Assembly (NCBI RefSeq): GCF_022267555.1
Contig: NZ_CP073586.1
Coordinates: 3,638,501-3,702,500 of the forward strand
Reading direction: 5' to 3'
Source: Proteiniphilum propionicum
GTDB lineage: Bacteria > Bacteroidota > Bacteroidia > Bacteroidales > Dysgonomonadaceae
Length of the DNA stretch: 64,000 nt
Shown: one piece after another, positions 56,156 through 64,000 of the stretch
How positions within the stretch are numbered: the stretch's first letter is position 1
Layout of the letters: every line of letters starts with the position of its first letter
Notes under the pieces: generated by a model
Databases searched by the model: none
The model's input: the letters and a program-made list of their open reading frames with translations, nothing else
Told to the model about the DNA's origin: nothing
Translations under genes and position numbers: made by a program

Positions 56156-56442
56156 TAAAGTTTTACGTTTAAAAAACTCCTCAGAAACTTTTCAAACTTA
56201 ATATATGAGTATTCAAATCCTTTTTATATTTTTGCAAACAAATACTTTTCTTTGAAGAGTAAATATTGAACATTCGTATTTATTCGTAACGAAAAACGGG
56301 CAAATTTTTCAATAGGAAACGAGATAAATACGCATGACTATCGTCATATAATGACGGTACGAGTCTGCTTATTATCGTTTTCTTGGATGCCCGTCCATTC
56401 GTTACGTAATAAGTTTGATCTCGTACCGTTTTATTTTACTAA
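56156..56442. promoter_or_regulatory. Control region with overlapping inverted repeats before tetR
   Basis: CGTAACGAA and ACGGGCA (56285-56302) are matched by TGCCCGT and TTCGTTACG (56388-56406). A second pair, ACGGTACGAG (56354-56363) and CTCGTACCGT (56420-56429), crosses the first, so both cannot form together. A short CGTCAT/ATGACG stem sits at 56342-56356. No gene is present. The layout suggests regulator binding or alternative RNA structures in front of the TetR gene at 56443. Confidence 0.5.
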
Positions 56443-57066
56443 ATGATTACTAACTTAGATAATCCTGCTAACAAAGATACAAAACAATTCTTGTTGGAAG
56501 TATCTTTCAAGGTGTTTATATCAAAAGAATATGGACAAGTAACATTTGATTATTTAACTTCATTAACAGAATACACGAAAGGGATATTTTTTTATTATTT
56601 TGAAAATAAAACGGATTTATACTGTCAAATGATGGACAAGTACTTTTTTTCGCGGTTAAATCCTCGATATCCTATTCACACAGTTGAAATTAAATCTTTC
56701 AATGATTTTCTTAAGCATAAGATTAGGCGTCATATAGAGACAAACCACTGGTTTCATCAAAACGGGATAGAGGATAACCCTTTTACAATAATGCAACATT
56801 TGTTTGCCCAAGCCGTGATGAGATACCCCAATTTTAAAACCAAATATAAATCATTATCAGACCCTTATTTTAAAGAATGGCATAATGCTATTGAAATCGG
56901 TAAAAAAAATGGAGAAATACCTTTAACTTACGATACTAATAGTACGGCTATCTGTTTAGATGCGTTGTTTCAATCGTTTCCATTCCAAACCGCAGAAATG
57001 CCCTTATACAATAATATTTTTCAAGCCTTGAAAAATATGGGTATATTAAATGTGTTTAATATTTGA
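56443..57066 (+). CDS. TetR-family regulator 1
   Basis: The protein has 207 residues. The N-terminal HTH is TetR-like (FKVFISKEYGQVTFDYLTSLTEYTKGIFFYYFENKTDLYCQMM, with the FYYF-NK signature near 46-52). The rest is helical and should bind a ligand and dimerise. It lies 40 bp before a second TetR gene, from which it has diverged strongly. Inverted repeats in the upstream region are candidate operators. The regulated genes are not evident; no efflux pump is adjacent. Confidence 0.82.
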   Translation: MITNLDNPANKDTKQFLLEVSFKVFISKEYGQVTFDYLTSLTEYTKGIFFYYFENKTDLYCQMMDKYFFSRLNPRYPIHTVEIKSFNDFLKHKIRRHIETNHWFHQNGIEDNPFTIMQHLFAQAVMRYPNFKTKYKSLSDPYFKEWHNAIEIGKKNGEIPLTYDTNSTAICLDALFQSFPFQTAEMPLYNNIFQALKNMGILNVFNI

Positions 57067-57092
57067 ATGTTACTGAATTAATGATAACTTTG
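57062..57092 (+). promoter_or_regulatory. Consensus promoter for the second TetR gene
   Basis: TTTG (57062-57065), a 19-bp spacer and TAACTTTG (57085-57092) match the Bacteroides -33/-7 consensus exactly. It overlaps the end of the first TetR gene and lies 17 bp before the ATG at 57109, so the second gene has its own promoter. Confidence 0.8.
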
Positions 57093-57108
57093 CACAAAAA
57101 ATATTGTG

Positions 57109-57720
57109 ATGGCAAAAAGAGTTAGAAATAGTAAAGAAGTATCCATAGAAAAGATTTTGGATGTAGCGTTTCTCTTTTACGCAACCAAACCATACGACAA
57201 AGTAGTATTTGAAGAAATGGCAAAATCCACCGACATTACAAGCGGAGGCATCTTCTATCATTTTAAAAGCAAACAAGCTCTGTTTGAGCAAATGTGTGAT
57301 AAATTCCTTCTGGAAGAAACATCAATGTTTTTAAAATTAGAAAAATATGAAGGCGAGACATTTGAAGAATACATTGAACTATATATTAATGTATTGAAAG
57401 AACAAAAAAACAAAGCAAAAGAATTGGGTGTCGATAATCTTAACATGGCTCTAATCAATATTACTAATCAAGCACTTTTTTACTATCCCGAATTTGCAGA
57501 AAAAGGTCAGAAATGGGTTGATTTGCAAATAGCACAATGGAGAAAGGTATTAATAAAATCTATGGTGAAAGGAGAAATAAATGACAATATTGATGTGGAT
57601 CTTGTAGCCCGGCTATTCGAGGATATCTATTGTGGTCTATCTTATTTATCCATTGCAAATAAAGATGGAATTGATCTCTGTAAATTAAGAGAAAGCTTTG
57701 TCTTTTTATATGATTCTTGA
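57109..57720 (+). CDS. TetR-family regulator 2, last residues altered by an IS
   Basis: The protein has 203 residues from ATG 57109 (a GTG lies just before it). The HTH is SIEKILDVAFLFYATKPYDKVVFEEMAKSTDITSGGIFYHFKSKQALFEQM, with the FYHFKSKQ signature. The stop codon TGA (57718-57720) is formed partly by the end of the IS1182-like element. Removing the IS and one copy of its ATTCTT duplication gives an ending LYDSLKK, so only three residues were lost and the protein is probably functional. Its original terminator is now beyond the IS at 59613. Confidence 0.85.
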   Translation: MAKRVRNSKEVSIEKILDVAFLFYATKPYDKVVFEEMAKSTDITSGGIFYHFKSKQALFEQMCDKFLLEETSMFLKLEKYEGETFEEYIELYINVLKEQKNKAKELGVDNLNMALINITNQALFYYPEFAEKGQKWVDLQIAQWRKVLIKSMVKGEINDNIDVDLVARLFEDIYCGLSYLSIANKDGIDLCKLRESFVFLYDS

Positions 57721-59605
57721 GTCTGCTCTGAAAACCCCATTTTTTCAAATTGCTGAAAAATGAAGTTTAACCGGACAAATGTGATTGTTTTTATTAATTG
57801 AAAGTATGTTTACAATAATATACATATTGAAACATAAATTAATTATATATTGTGGCAGTTTTTGCCAAAAAAGCGCTCTTTGACTTATTCGCGTCATATA
57901 ATTCACTATCCTGACGAAGTTTATCCACAACGAGCGGGAGTATGCCCATAGTTTGTGCTTGGCAAGTGACCTGTAACGGCTCTTGTCATTCGGGTAATGG
58001 TATCCTAACTGGAAAATGCTTGCTTCGACATTGTTCCTGATATTTTTTTCATCTATCGGGATATCGTCCAATTTCTTCCTCAGAGCGGCAGCCCTGAGGT
58101 TATCCTCATCGAAGTAGCGGTATTTTCCTTCTTCAGTCTTGATCCTCCATTTCCTCTGTGTTTTGTCTTTGCGGAGTTTTACCCGTTGTGCCTGTATTGT
58201 TGTTCCTGTTTTGTTGTCGGTTACTATTAAATTGATTTCATTCTGTTCGTCCAAACGGATGTCATATCTCGGTGCGGGGCCTTGCATGCCTGTGAGTATC
58301 AGCTCGATGCCATTTTTATCGCTTTGGCAATACTCCTGATTATCAGCACTGTGGTAAGCCCCGTCGGCATATACTTTCTCTATTTTGTCGGATATTATTT
58401 CCTGTGTCCGATCCAGGGCTTGTTCAAGGAAGCCGTTGTCCGGAGCCGATGCCACCGTTACCTCGGTATCGGTTATCAGGTTCAATGCCGTATCTTTGTC
58501 ATCTCCCGGTTGGTCGCATGTCTCGGTGACGTTCACCGAATACCCTTTGACCTTGTTGCCGTCTTTGTCACGGTAATGGCAGTCGGTGTCATGGGGTGAC
58601 TGTATGGATTTGGCGCTGACTTTCTCCTTTTCCAGAGGAACGACAGTTTTGTCCCTGCCAACCGAGTATTGTTGTTCGAAAACCGCTTTAAGGGTCTGGT
58701 AATGACCATAGTCATGCTTCTTGAAGAGCCCTATAAAACGGTACATCAGTTTGCCCAGTTCAACGAACCTGGCATCAACCTCGGCCTTTGTACTGCGGTA
58801 CACCACCTTGTTGCCCGTTTCACCCTGTATGCTTTCGATAAGGGAAAACATCTCTTTGGACAGGCTCTTATTGAAGATATGTTCCTCCCTTTCATTGATA
58901 AACAGACGCAGGGTTTCATGAATCAACTCGTAACGGGAGTACCAGGCGATATTGCTGCCGACCAGTTTACTGTCCATGCGCACCTGCTTGCCGCTCACCT
59001 CAAACTCCAATAGCTGGTCACGGGTGATTTGCCCCTGGCACTTTTTGAACAGGTCTTCGCCGTGTTCCCTTGCATAGTCAACCAGATTGCGACGGAAAAG
59101 GTAGTAAGTGGATGAAACAGGCTCAGCGTCCTCTAACGACATCAGACCCAGAGCACTGCGAACAAGTAAATTGTATGCGCAGTTCTCAAACAATTGTGCG
59201 TCGCTCCATCCCTGGCCTTCCTTGAGGATCATCATACCGACCAAAATACGGATAGAGGCATTAGGAGCCCCCGTTCCATTAGAATAAAGTGGTCTGAAAA
59301 TAGACTCATCCACACGCATTACAACATGGTTTCGGAACCGGTTATGCCAGGAGTCATTTTTTAGGTATTCTTTCTTCTTAGAGTCTCTGAAGTACTCCGT
59401 CGGTGATGAAAAAATGCCCAATTGAGGGTTTTCGTCCGATTTTTTGAACATATTATACAGTTTTAAGCCCTACTAAGGTAGTGAATAATAGCTATATACG
59501 CAAATATTTCAAAGAACTTTTCAGGTGAAATTTACCTGATTTATAAAATTTATTGTACAAAAAATTTTAAACTAAATTATCACTCCGACTTTTCGGAGCG
59601 GACTC
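57719..59605 (-). mobile_element. IS1182-like insertion sequence
   Basis: The ends GAGTCTGCTCTGAAAA (57719-57734) and TTTTCGGAGCGGACTC (59590-59605) are inverted with two mismatches. The element is 1,887 bp and is flanked by ATTCTT on both sides (57713-57718 and 59606-59611), a 6-bp target duplication, so the insertion is recent and undisturbed. Confidence 0.88.
57745..59451 (-). CDS. IS1182-family transposase
   Basis: The protein has 568 residues. The DUF772-type N-domain (ASIRILVGMMILKEGQGWSDAQLFENCAYNLLVRSALGL) is followed by an insertion-rich DDE domain: VRMDSKLVGSNIAWYSRYELIH (first Asp), then KVYADGAYHSADNQEYC (second Asp) and the closing region NNVEASIFQLGYHYPNDKSRYRSL with the Glu. 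The reading frame is complete and the gene lies within well-defined ends, so the element is probably active. Confidence 0.9.
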   Translation of the reverse strand: MFKKSDENPQLGIFSSPTEYFRDSKKKEYLKNDSWHNRFRNHVVMRVDESIFRPLYSNGTGAPNASIRILVGMMILKEGQGWSDAQLFENCAYNLLVRSALGLMSLEDAEPVSSTYYLFRRNLVDYAREHGEDLFKKCQGQITRDQLLEFEVSGKQVRMDSKLVGSNIAWYSRYELIHETLRLFINEREEHIFNKSLSKEMFSLIESIQGETGNKVVYRSTKAEVDARFVELGKLMYRFIGLFKKHDYGHYQTLKAVFEQQYSVGRDKTVVPLEKEKVSAKSIQSPHDTDCHYRDKDGNKVKGYSVNVTETCDQPGDDKDTALNLITDTEVTVASAPDNGFLEQALDRTQEIISDKIEKVYADGAYHSADNQEYCQSDKNGIELILTGMQGPAPRYDIRLDEQNEINLIVTDNKTGTTIQAQRVKLRKDKTQRKWRIKTEEGKYRYFDEDNLRAAALRKKLDDIPIDEKNIRNNVEASIFQLGYHYPNDKSRYRSLAKHKLWAYSRSLWINFVRIVNYMTRISQRALFWQKLPQYIINLCFNMYIIVNILSINKNNHICPVKLHFSAI

Positions 59606-59612
59606 ATTCTTT

Positions 59613-59640
59613 AAAAAAATAACTTTTCGTTATTTTTTTT
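59613..59640 (+). terminator. Terminator of the TetR gene, separated by the IS
   Basis: AAAAAAATAAC (59613-59623), loop TTTTC and GTTATTTTTTT (59629-59639) form an 11-bp stem ending in a T-run. It lies 7 bp after the IS end and would directly follow the TetR stop codon before the insertion. Confidence 0.7.
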
Positions 59641-59845
59641 GCTGTATTTTTGACTATGCATTAAGTAACTAAAAACAAAAAAAAGATTTTAAGCATAATA
59701 ATTACGAGCAGATATGTCCATTTATAATTGTCAAACTGGAGTCATTGTTTTCTAATTAATAATATCATAATGGAAAATTTATTACTAAGGAATCTTACTG
59801 TTAATGACGCTCAAAATTACTTATCTTTTGCTCAGAGTATAATTA

Positions 59846-61485
59846 GGGTCTGCTTACTAATTCCCAATCAGGCACACAATTTCATTTGTGTCCCGAGTGG
59901 ATAAATGTTTATATTTCTCACTTTCATCAGTTTCGATAGAAACGAGACAAAATAAGACAGGGGAATATCCCTCATATGTCGGATCAGGTTCATCACAAAA
60001 ATGATAGCCCCTATCCAACTGTTTGATGTCGTGGCCAATCTGGCGCGGATATCATTTAAACCATATCCACGTTTCCCCTGACCAAACTTCCCTTCAACCT
60101 GATTGCGTTCCGCCGCTTCTCGTCGCTCTTTACGTTTTTGGTATCTGCTCTTTATCTCTTTTACCGGTTTTCGTCCCAGTGGCTCCCCGGTGTAGCGGAT
60201 TCTTTTCTCTTTCAAAAACCGTCTGTTCTCCCGGGTGAGATAAATCTTATCCACCTGAACCAGCTCCGGGTATTTCCCTGTCAGTTCCCTAAAGCGTTCG
60301 ACCTGTGCCTGAAGATCCTGCCCCTCGTTAAAGGCATCCCAGTCAAAATGATCCACCCTGGCATATCCATCCAGCAGGCTGATGTTGATCTTGGCGCCAA
60401 ACTCCGTCTTGGCCTTGGCCTTGCCACGCACGATGGGACGTACATGCGGCTGATGAATGCTCACGATGCGATCTTCTACTTGATGGCTCTTCTTCTTGTA
60501 CATGCTCTCCTGTTGTTCCAGCAGATGCTGGATAACAAAAAAATATTTCAGTTGCCGCCTGTCAAAAGGAACCGGTTCATCCTTTATGGTGTCCAGCATC
60601 TCATTGATAGTCCGTACATCCCGTTTCAGATAGTTGATCTGTTTGCGTATCGCCTTTCGTAAAACGTTGGCAGACTTTCTCTTCATCTTCGATACATTCA
60701 AAAAATCCTTGCGTGCAACCCTTCTGTATGTACGGGGTTTATCTTTAATACCCAGTTTCAAACACAACTCATCGATCAGCTCTTCTGCCTTCTGGCGGCT
60801 CTCGTTCAACAAATCCAGGTCAGTGGGATACTTGATATCCGCATCACAGACCGTTGCATCCAATTGAAGCTTCCCCTTGTTCCCGGGATGAGGATCAGGG
60901 TCGTCATCATTATCATCTTCTTTATCCTTCGTAACCGTGTCAGCCTTTTCTTGTTTTGTCTCAGCTTTTAGCTTCAACCCTTTTCTTATCAAGTCGTCCG
61001 TCAATGATTCAAAGACGTCCAGATCGATTCGTTTCCTGATGGAAACCAGCAGCGAGGGCGTCATTACCTGTTCATAAGTGAAAGCTTCGAGTCCAAGAAA
61101 ATACTGCATGTAGGGATTCTCCTGGATCATCTCTATCACCCCGCGATCGTCCGTCTTCATGATGTGCTTGATGATGATCACTCCCAGCACAAGCCGGGCA
61201 TCCTTGGTGGGGGCACCACGGTTGCTCTTGAAGTTCTTGTAGTAAAGCCGGGCGAACTCTTCCCAGGGAACTATTTTTGAAAGAACAACCCACCGGTTAT
61301 TCTCATCCAGTTTTGCCTCAAAAGGCATCTTGAACTCGGATATTGAAAGCTGTCTGGAGCTCTTGTATCGTATCATAAAATGCAAGGTTTATGAAGTAAA
61401 AATACTCAATTTCTTGCAGTTATGCAAATTTTATATCGTTTAATTTGCTGATTTTCAGAATAAATATCTATTATTCAGCAGACCC
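59846..61485 (-). mobile_element. IS5-like element, copy 2 (intact)
   Basis: The element is 1,640 bp, with ends GGGTCTGCT and AGCAGACCC and a TAATTA duplication on both sides (59840-59845, 61486-61491). It is the intron-free counterpart of copy 1 at 31585 and allowed the intron boundaries there to be fixed. Confidence 0.92.
59868..61385 (-). CDS. IS5-like DDE transposase
   Basis: The protein has 505 residues. A DUF772-like N-terminal domain (VPWEEFARLYYKNFKSNRG, then GVIIIKHIMKTDDRGVIEMI and QYFLGLEAFTYEQVMTP) is followed by an acidic low-complexity linker (about 155-180). The DDE core contains LQLDATVCDADIKYP (first Asp) and VDKIYLTRENRRFLKE (second Asp region); the Glu is likely in RNQVEGKFGQGKRGYGL. 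The frame is complete and identical in layout to the split copy 1. Confidence 0.88.
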   Translation of the reverse strand: MHFMIRYKSSRQLSISEFKMPFEAKLDENNRWVVLSKIVPWEEFARLYYKNFKSNRGAPTKDARLVLGVIIIKHIMKTDDRGVIEMIQENPYMQYFLGLEAFTYEQVMTPSLLVSIRKRIDLDVFESLTDDLIRKGLKLKAETKQEKADTVTKDKEDDNDDDPDPHPGNKGKLQLDATVCDADIKYPTDLDLLNESRQKAEELIDELCLKLGIKDKPRTYRRVARKDFLNVSKMKRKSANVLRKAIRKQINYLKRDVRTINEMLDTIKDEPVPFDRRQLKYFFVIQHLLEQQESMYKKKSHQVEDRIVSIHQPHVRPIVRGKAKAKTEFGAKINISLLDGYARVDHFDWDAFNEGQDLQAQVERFRELTGKYPELVQVDKIYLTRENRRFLKEKRIRYTGEPLGRKPVKEIKSRYQKRKERREAAERNQVEGKFGQGKRGYGLNDIRARLATTSNSWIGAIIFVMNLIRHMRDIPLSYFVSFLSKLMKVRNINIYPLGTQMKLCA

Positions 61486-61943
61486 TAATTAATGAAGAAA
61501 TTTTTTCTATAACTTCTATAGATGATTTTAAATATACTGTAGAGGAAGAAAAAGAATGGATTGAGTCAGTATTAAAAAATAAAAATAATATCTGTTTAAT
61601 TGCAGAGTATCAAAACAAAATCATTGGAAATATTAATATTCTTCAATACAAAGAAAAAAAATTAGCCCATGTCGCTGATTTAACAATCAATATTGATAAG
61701 AAATTTAGAAATAAGGGGATTGGTAAATCAATGTTTGAGGCGGCTTTCCTTAGAGTAAAAGATAATAATAATATAAAAAAAATAACACTCCAAGTTTTCG
61801 AAAATAATTATAGAGCAATACACCTGTATGAATTAAATGGATTCAAAAAAGAGGGATTATTGATTAATCAAATATGCATCAATAATCACTTTTTCAATTT
61901 AGTTTTAATGGGAATAAATATAAATTCTGAAACATTTTCGTAG

Positions 61944-62203
61944 AATAAAATTATACAAGAATAGATAATGGTTATCTCAAATAATAAAAATCACGTCATA
62001 TAGGTGTTTTTAGCTGTCTAATAATTAGTTTGAAGTCTAGCAAATTACCAATCTGTGATGAGTTTTTATTTTCTGGAATTAGTAGCTTTGCGTCGATTTT
62101 TAGTATTCGTATATAATGTATTGATATATAAAAATATATAAGCGTTCTTTGATTTTTTGATTTGAATTGACACCCTCGTAATTTTGCATTAAAATGTAAA
62201 ATT
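61944..62203. other. AT-rich spacer before the IS4-type transposase
   Basis: No gene or clear promoter was found in these 260 bases. The right part probably includes the left end of the IS4-type element, but matching terminal repeats could not be identified by eye. Confidence 0.35.
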
Positions 62204-63323
62204 ATGAATAAAGGAAGATATCTTTTCTCTCAGGTACTGGATTTCATAGATAAGTATGAATTCAACAAGTGCGTTAAACGCTACTTTGGCAATTACCATG
62301 TCAGAGGGTTTGACTGTTGGAATCAGTTCCTGTATCTGTTTTTTGGACAATTGACTTCGCTCGGTTCTCTTCAAAGCATTTGTCTTTGCTTGAAAGCCCA
62401 CAAGAGAAAGCTGTATCATTTAGGCATAAAAATATCAGTCAATACATCTTCGTTGTCGAGAGCTAACGAGAAACGGGATTGGCGTATTTTCGCCGACTTT
62501 GGTAATTATCTGATAAACATCGTGCGTCCGCTTTATACGGATTATCCCATTGCTAACGTAGATATAGACAACGAAATATTTGCTTTGGACTCTACCTCCA
62601 TATCCTGCAGCATCAATCTTCTGACTTGGGCAGAAGGAAAATATTCGCGTGGAGCAGTAGATGCATACGCTGCTTGATTTACGAGGGAACATTCCGAGTT
62701 TTATCCACATCTCAGATGGAAAGTATCATGACAGCAATGTACTTGACATTATGGACTTTCAAAACGGGAGCATCTATTTGATGGACAAGGCTTATGTGGA
62801 TTTTGAAGCATTGATGCGCATCAATAATGCAGGAGCTTTCTTTGTTACTAGAGCCAAGTCATCCATAAAATACAATGTTGTAGAACAAAACCACAACATA
62901 GATGAAACTACCGGATTGAGGGCAGACAAGAATATCGTTCTAACCGTACTGAAATCAAAAAAACTTTATCCCGAAAAACTGCGATTAGTTGAGTTTTATG
63001 ACAACAAGAACGACGAACTGCTTGTTTTTCTTACAAATAACTTTGAAGTATCATCTCTTGAAGTGGCTTATCTGTATCAAAACAGGTGGCAGATTGAAGT
63101 TTTTTTCAAATGGATAAAGCAAAATCTGATTATAAAGAAGTTTTGGGGGCATACTCCAAATGCCGTAAAGATACATTTATGGTCAGCCATCTGTACATGT
63201 ACAATAGTGGCCTACATCAAGCATTCTTTTGACAAAACACCAATGGCTGAGTTACTCACAGATTCTCAATCCAGTCAAAATGTCAAAGAGCTACCATATG
63301 AGTTATTTCTAAATAATTCTTAA
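62204..63323 (+). pseudogene. IS4-family transposase broken by a frameshift
   Basis: The first part (62204-62677) covers the N-terminal domain and the first catalytic region (FALDSTSISCSINLLTW). Near 62655-62663 the frame changes; the second part, open from 62661, contains YLMDKAYVDFEAL (second Asp) and YQNRWQIEVFFKWIKQ (Glu with the Y-R-E-type spacing). Relatives read RGAVKMHTLLDLRG across this point, so loss of two bases before ATGCATACG explains the break. No active transposase is expected unless frameshifting occurs. Confidence 0.82.
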
Positions 63324-63387
63324 TTATTAACGCAACAGCAGTAGCAGAAAATTATAAATTTGTCCAAAAATATTGAAAAGAATGTAT

Positions 63388-64000
63388 ATGAATAAGACAT
63401 CTATTATCGCGTTCATATTAATATTTTATCACATAAATTTGAACGCACAACAAATTACAATAAAAGGAAAAGTAATTGATTTTGACTCCAAAAAACCAGT
63501 CGAATACGCAACTATTATATTACAAACTGATGATTCCTTATTTATTAAAGGAACCACATCGGGTTTAAATGGGGATTTTATTTTAAATAATTTAGGCGAA
63601 AACAATTATCGTATTGTTGTTCATTCTGTTGGTTATGACACATTGAGCATAGACTTATTCAATGTTTTTAAAGCAATAGATTTGGGTTCGTTGATGATAA
63701 ATCAGAAAACGACTTTGCTTTCTGAAGTTATTGTGCAGTCTTCATCAGTGATTGAAGGATCTTATCGAAAATTGTACTATCCAACTAAAGAACAAATAGT
63801 AAAAAGTATAAATGGATTACAATTGACTCAAAGACTTTTACTTCCTCAAATATTTGTCAATACTCAAACTGGACAGATTTTATATACTGGAGAAAAAAAA
63901 CTCAAGATATTAATCAATGGAATTGAAGCACTCTCTCAGGAAGTCATAGGTATACAACCTGAAAATATAATAAGAATTGATTATTATGAGAATCCAGGAA
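63388..64000 (+). CDS. Outer-membrane/TonB-receptor-like protein, 3' end outside
   Basis: The frame is open from ATG 63388 (or 63382) to the end of the window, at least 204 codons. A signal peptide (MNKTSIIAFILIFYHINLNAQ) precedes a carboxypeptidase-regulatory-like domain (GKVIDFDSKKPVEYATIIL, NGDFILNN, VHSVGYDTLSIDLF). A plug-like region follows (SEVIVQSSSVI, KLKILINGIEA, ENIIRIDYYENPG). This layout is typical of Bacteroidetes TonB-dependent receptors and related barrels; the barrel itself is not in the window. The substrate cannot be told. Confidence 0.75.
   Translation, partial: MNKTSIIAFILIFYHINLNAQQITIKGKVIDFDSKKPVEYATIILQTDDSLFIKGTTSGLNGDFILNNLGENNYRIVVHSVGYDTLSIDLFNVFKAIDLGSLMINQKTTLLSEVIVQSSSVIEGSYRKLYYPTKEQIVKSINGLQLTQRLLLPQIFVNTQTGQILYTGEKKLKILINGIEALSQEVIGIQPENIIRIDYYENPG

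Larger units (their letters stand above)
59770..61943 (+). pseudogene. GNAT acetyltransferase gene split by the IS5-like element
   Basis: The first exon-like part is 59770-59845 (MENLLLRNLTVNDAQNYLSFA); the rest is 61492-61943. Removing the IS (59846-61485) and one TAATTA duplication joins QSII to NEEIFSI in frame and gives a 175-residue protein. The second part contains the GNAT acetyl-CoA motif (RNKGIGKSMFEAAF) and the ending YRAIHLYELNGFKKEGLL. The gene would N-acetylate an amine-bearing substrate; the closest visible pattern is RimI/ribosomal-type GNAT. As interrupted it should be inactive, although internal starts (61731) could make a small fragment. Confidence 0.88.

Overview
The window looks like accessory DNA from a Bacteroidetes genome, most likely Bacteroidales. 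The reasons are TAnnTTTG-type -7 promoter boxes, families typical of that phylum (DUF3853, DUF1896, DUF3945/DUF4099, CTn-type integrases, BmhA-like helicase-methylase, MobV relaxase) and Bacteroidetes-type insertion sequences. All family names come from reading the sequence; no search was run. No complete rRNA, tRNA or CRISPR array was seen.

Layout. (1) 1-4.9 kb is a decayed mobilizable element: DUF3853, a RepA-type ATPase broken by one stop codon, a primase, a candidate oriT and a MobV relaxase broken by a 5-bp tandem duplication. (2) 5.0-14.5 kb is a defence block: an EcoRI-type adenine methylase with a DUF262-HNH putative nuclease, a tyrosine recombinase, then a two-gene Avs1-like module (trypsin-like protease fused to a STAND NTPase, plus an MBL-fold hydrolase) lying between imperfect 39-bp direct repeats. 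(3) 14.5-20.7 kb is a second defence operon (XRE regulator, large SNF2-like helicase, AbiEi-like/AbiEii pair with an operator-like palindrome, DUF4391). It ends abruptly where it is joined to the 3' part of an RHS toxin gene with a possible immunity gene. (4) 24-31.4 kb holds an IS3-family element followed by a six-gene type II secretion/type IV pilus-like operon (pseudopilin, prepilin peptidase, GspE, secretin, PilN-like, PilO-like) with no visible GspF. (5) 31.6-35.1 kb is an IS5-like element interrupted by a complete 1,906-bp group II intron; the IS truncates a TPR lipoprotein gene. (6) 35.9-40.4 kb carries a dead integrase, a lipoprotein, RhuM-like and ORF6N proteins and an intact CTn-type integrase. 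(7) 41-56.2 kb is a conjugative-element core: XRE, HTH proteins, primase-helicase fusion, DUF4099/DUF3945, TopB, Fic, DUF1896 and a 2,116-residue methylase-helicase. (8) 56.4-64 kb has two TetR regulators, an IS1182-like element with a 6-bp target duplication, a GNAT gene split by a second copy of the IS5-like element, a broken IS4-type transposase and the start of an outer-membrane protein gene.

The region has been assembled by repeated transfer and rearrangement. Several disruptions can be read to the base: two in-frame stops, one 5-bp duplication, a GNAT gene restored exactly by removing one IS, and an intron whose removal restores exactly the 1,640-bp length of the sister IS. The regions upstream of the two XRE genes (15.0 and 41.1 kb) share three things: a long palindrome, a 20-bp word and a tRNA-3'-end-like 14-mer. 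This suggests related element boundaries.

The most interesting candidates for biology that is not well described are the EcoRI-type methylase/DUF262-HNH pair, the recombinase-linked Avs1-like cassette, the truncated helicase-AbiE-DUF4391 operon and the compact secretion operon.
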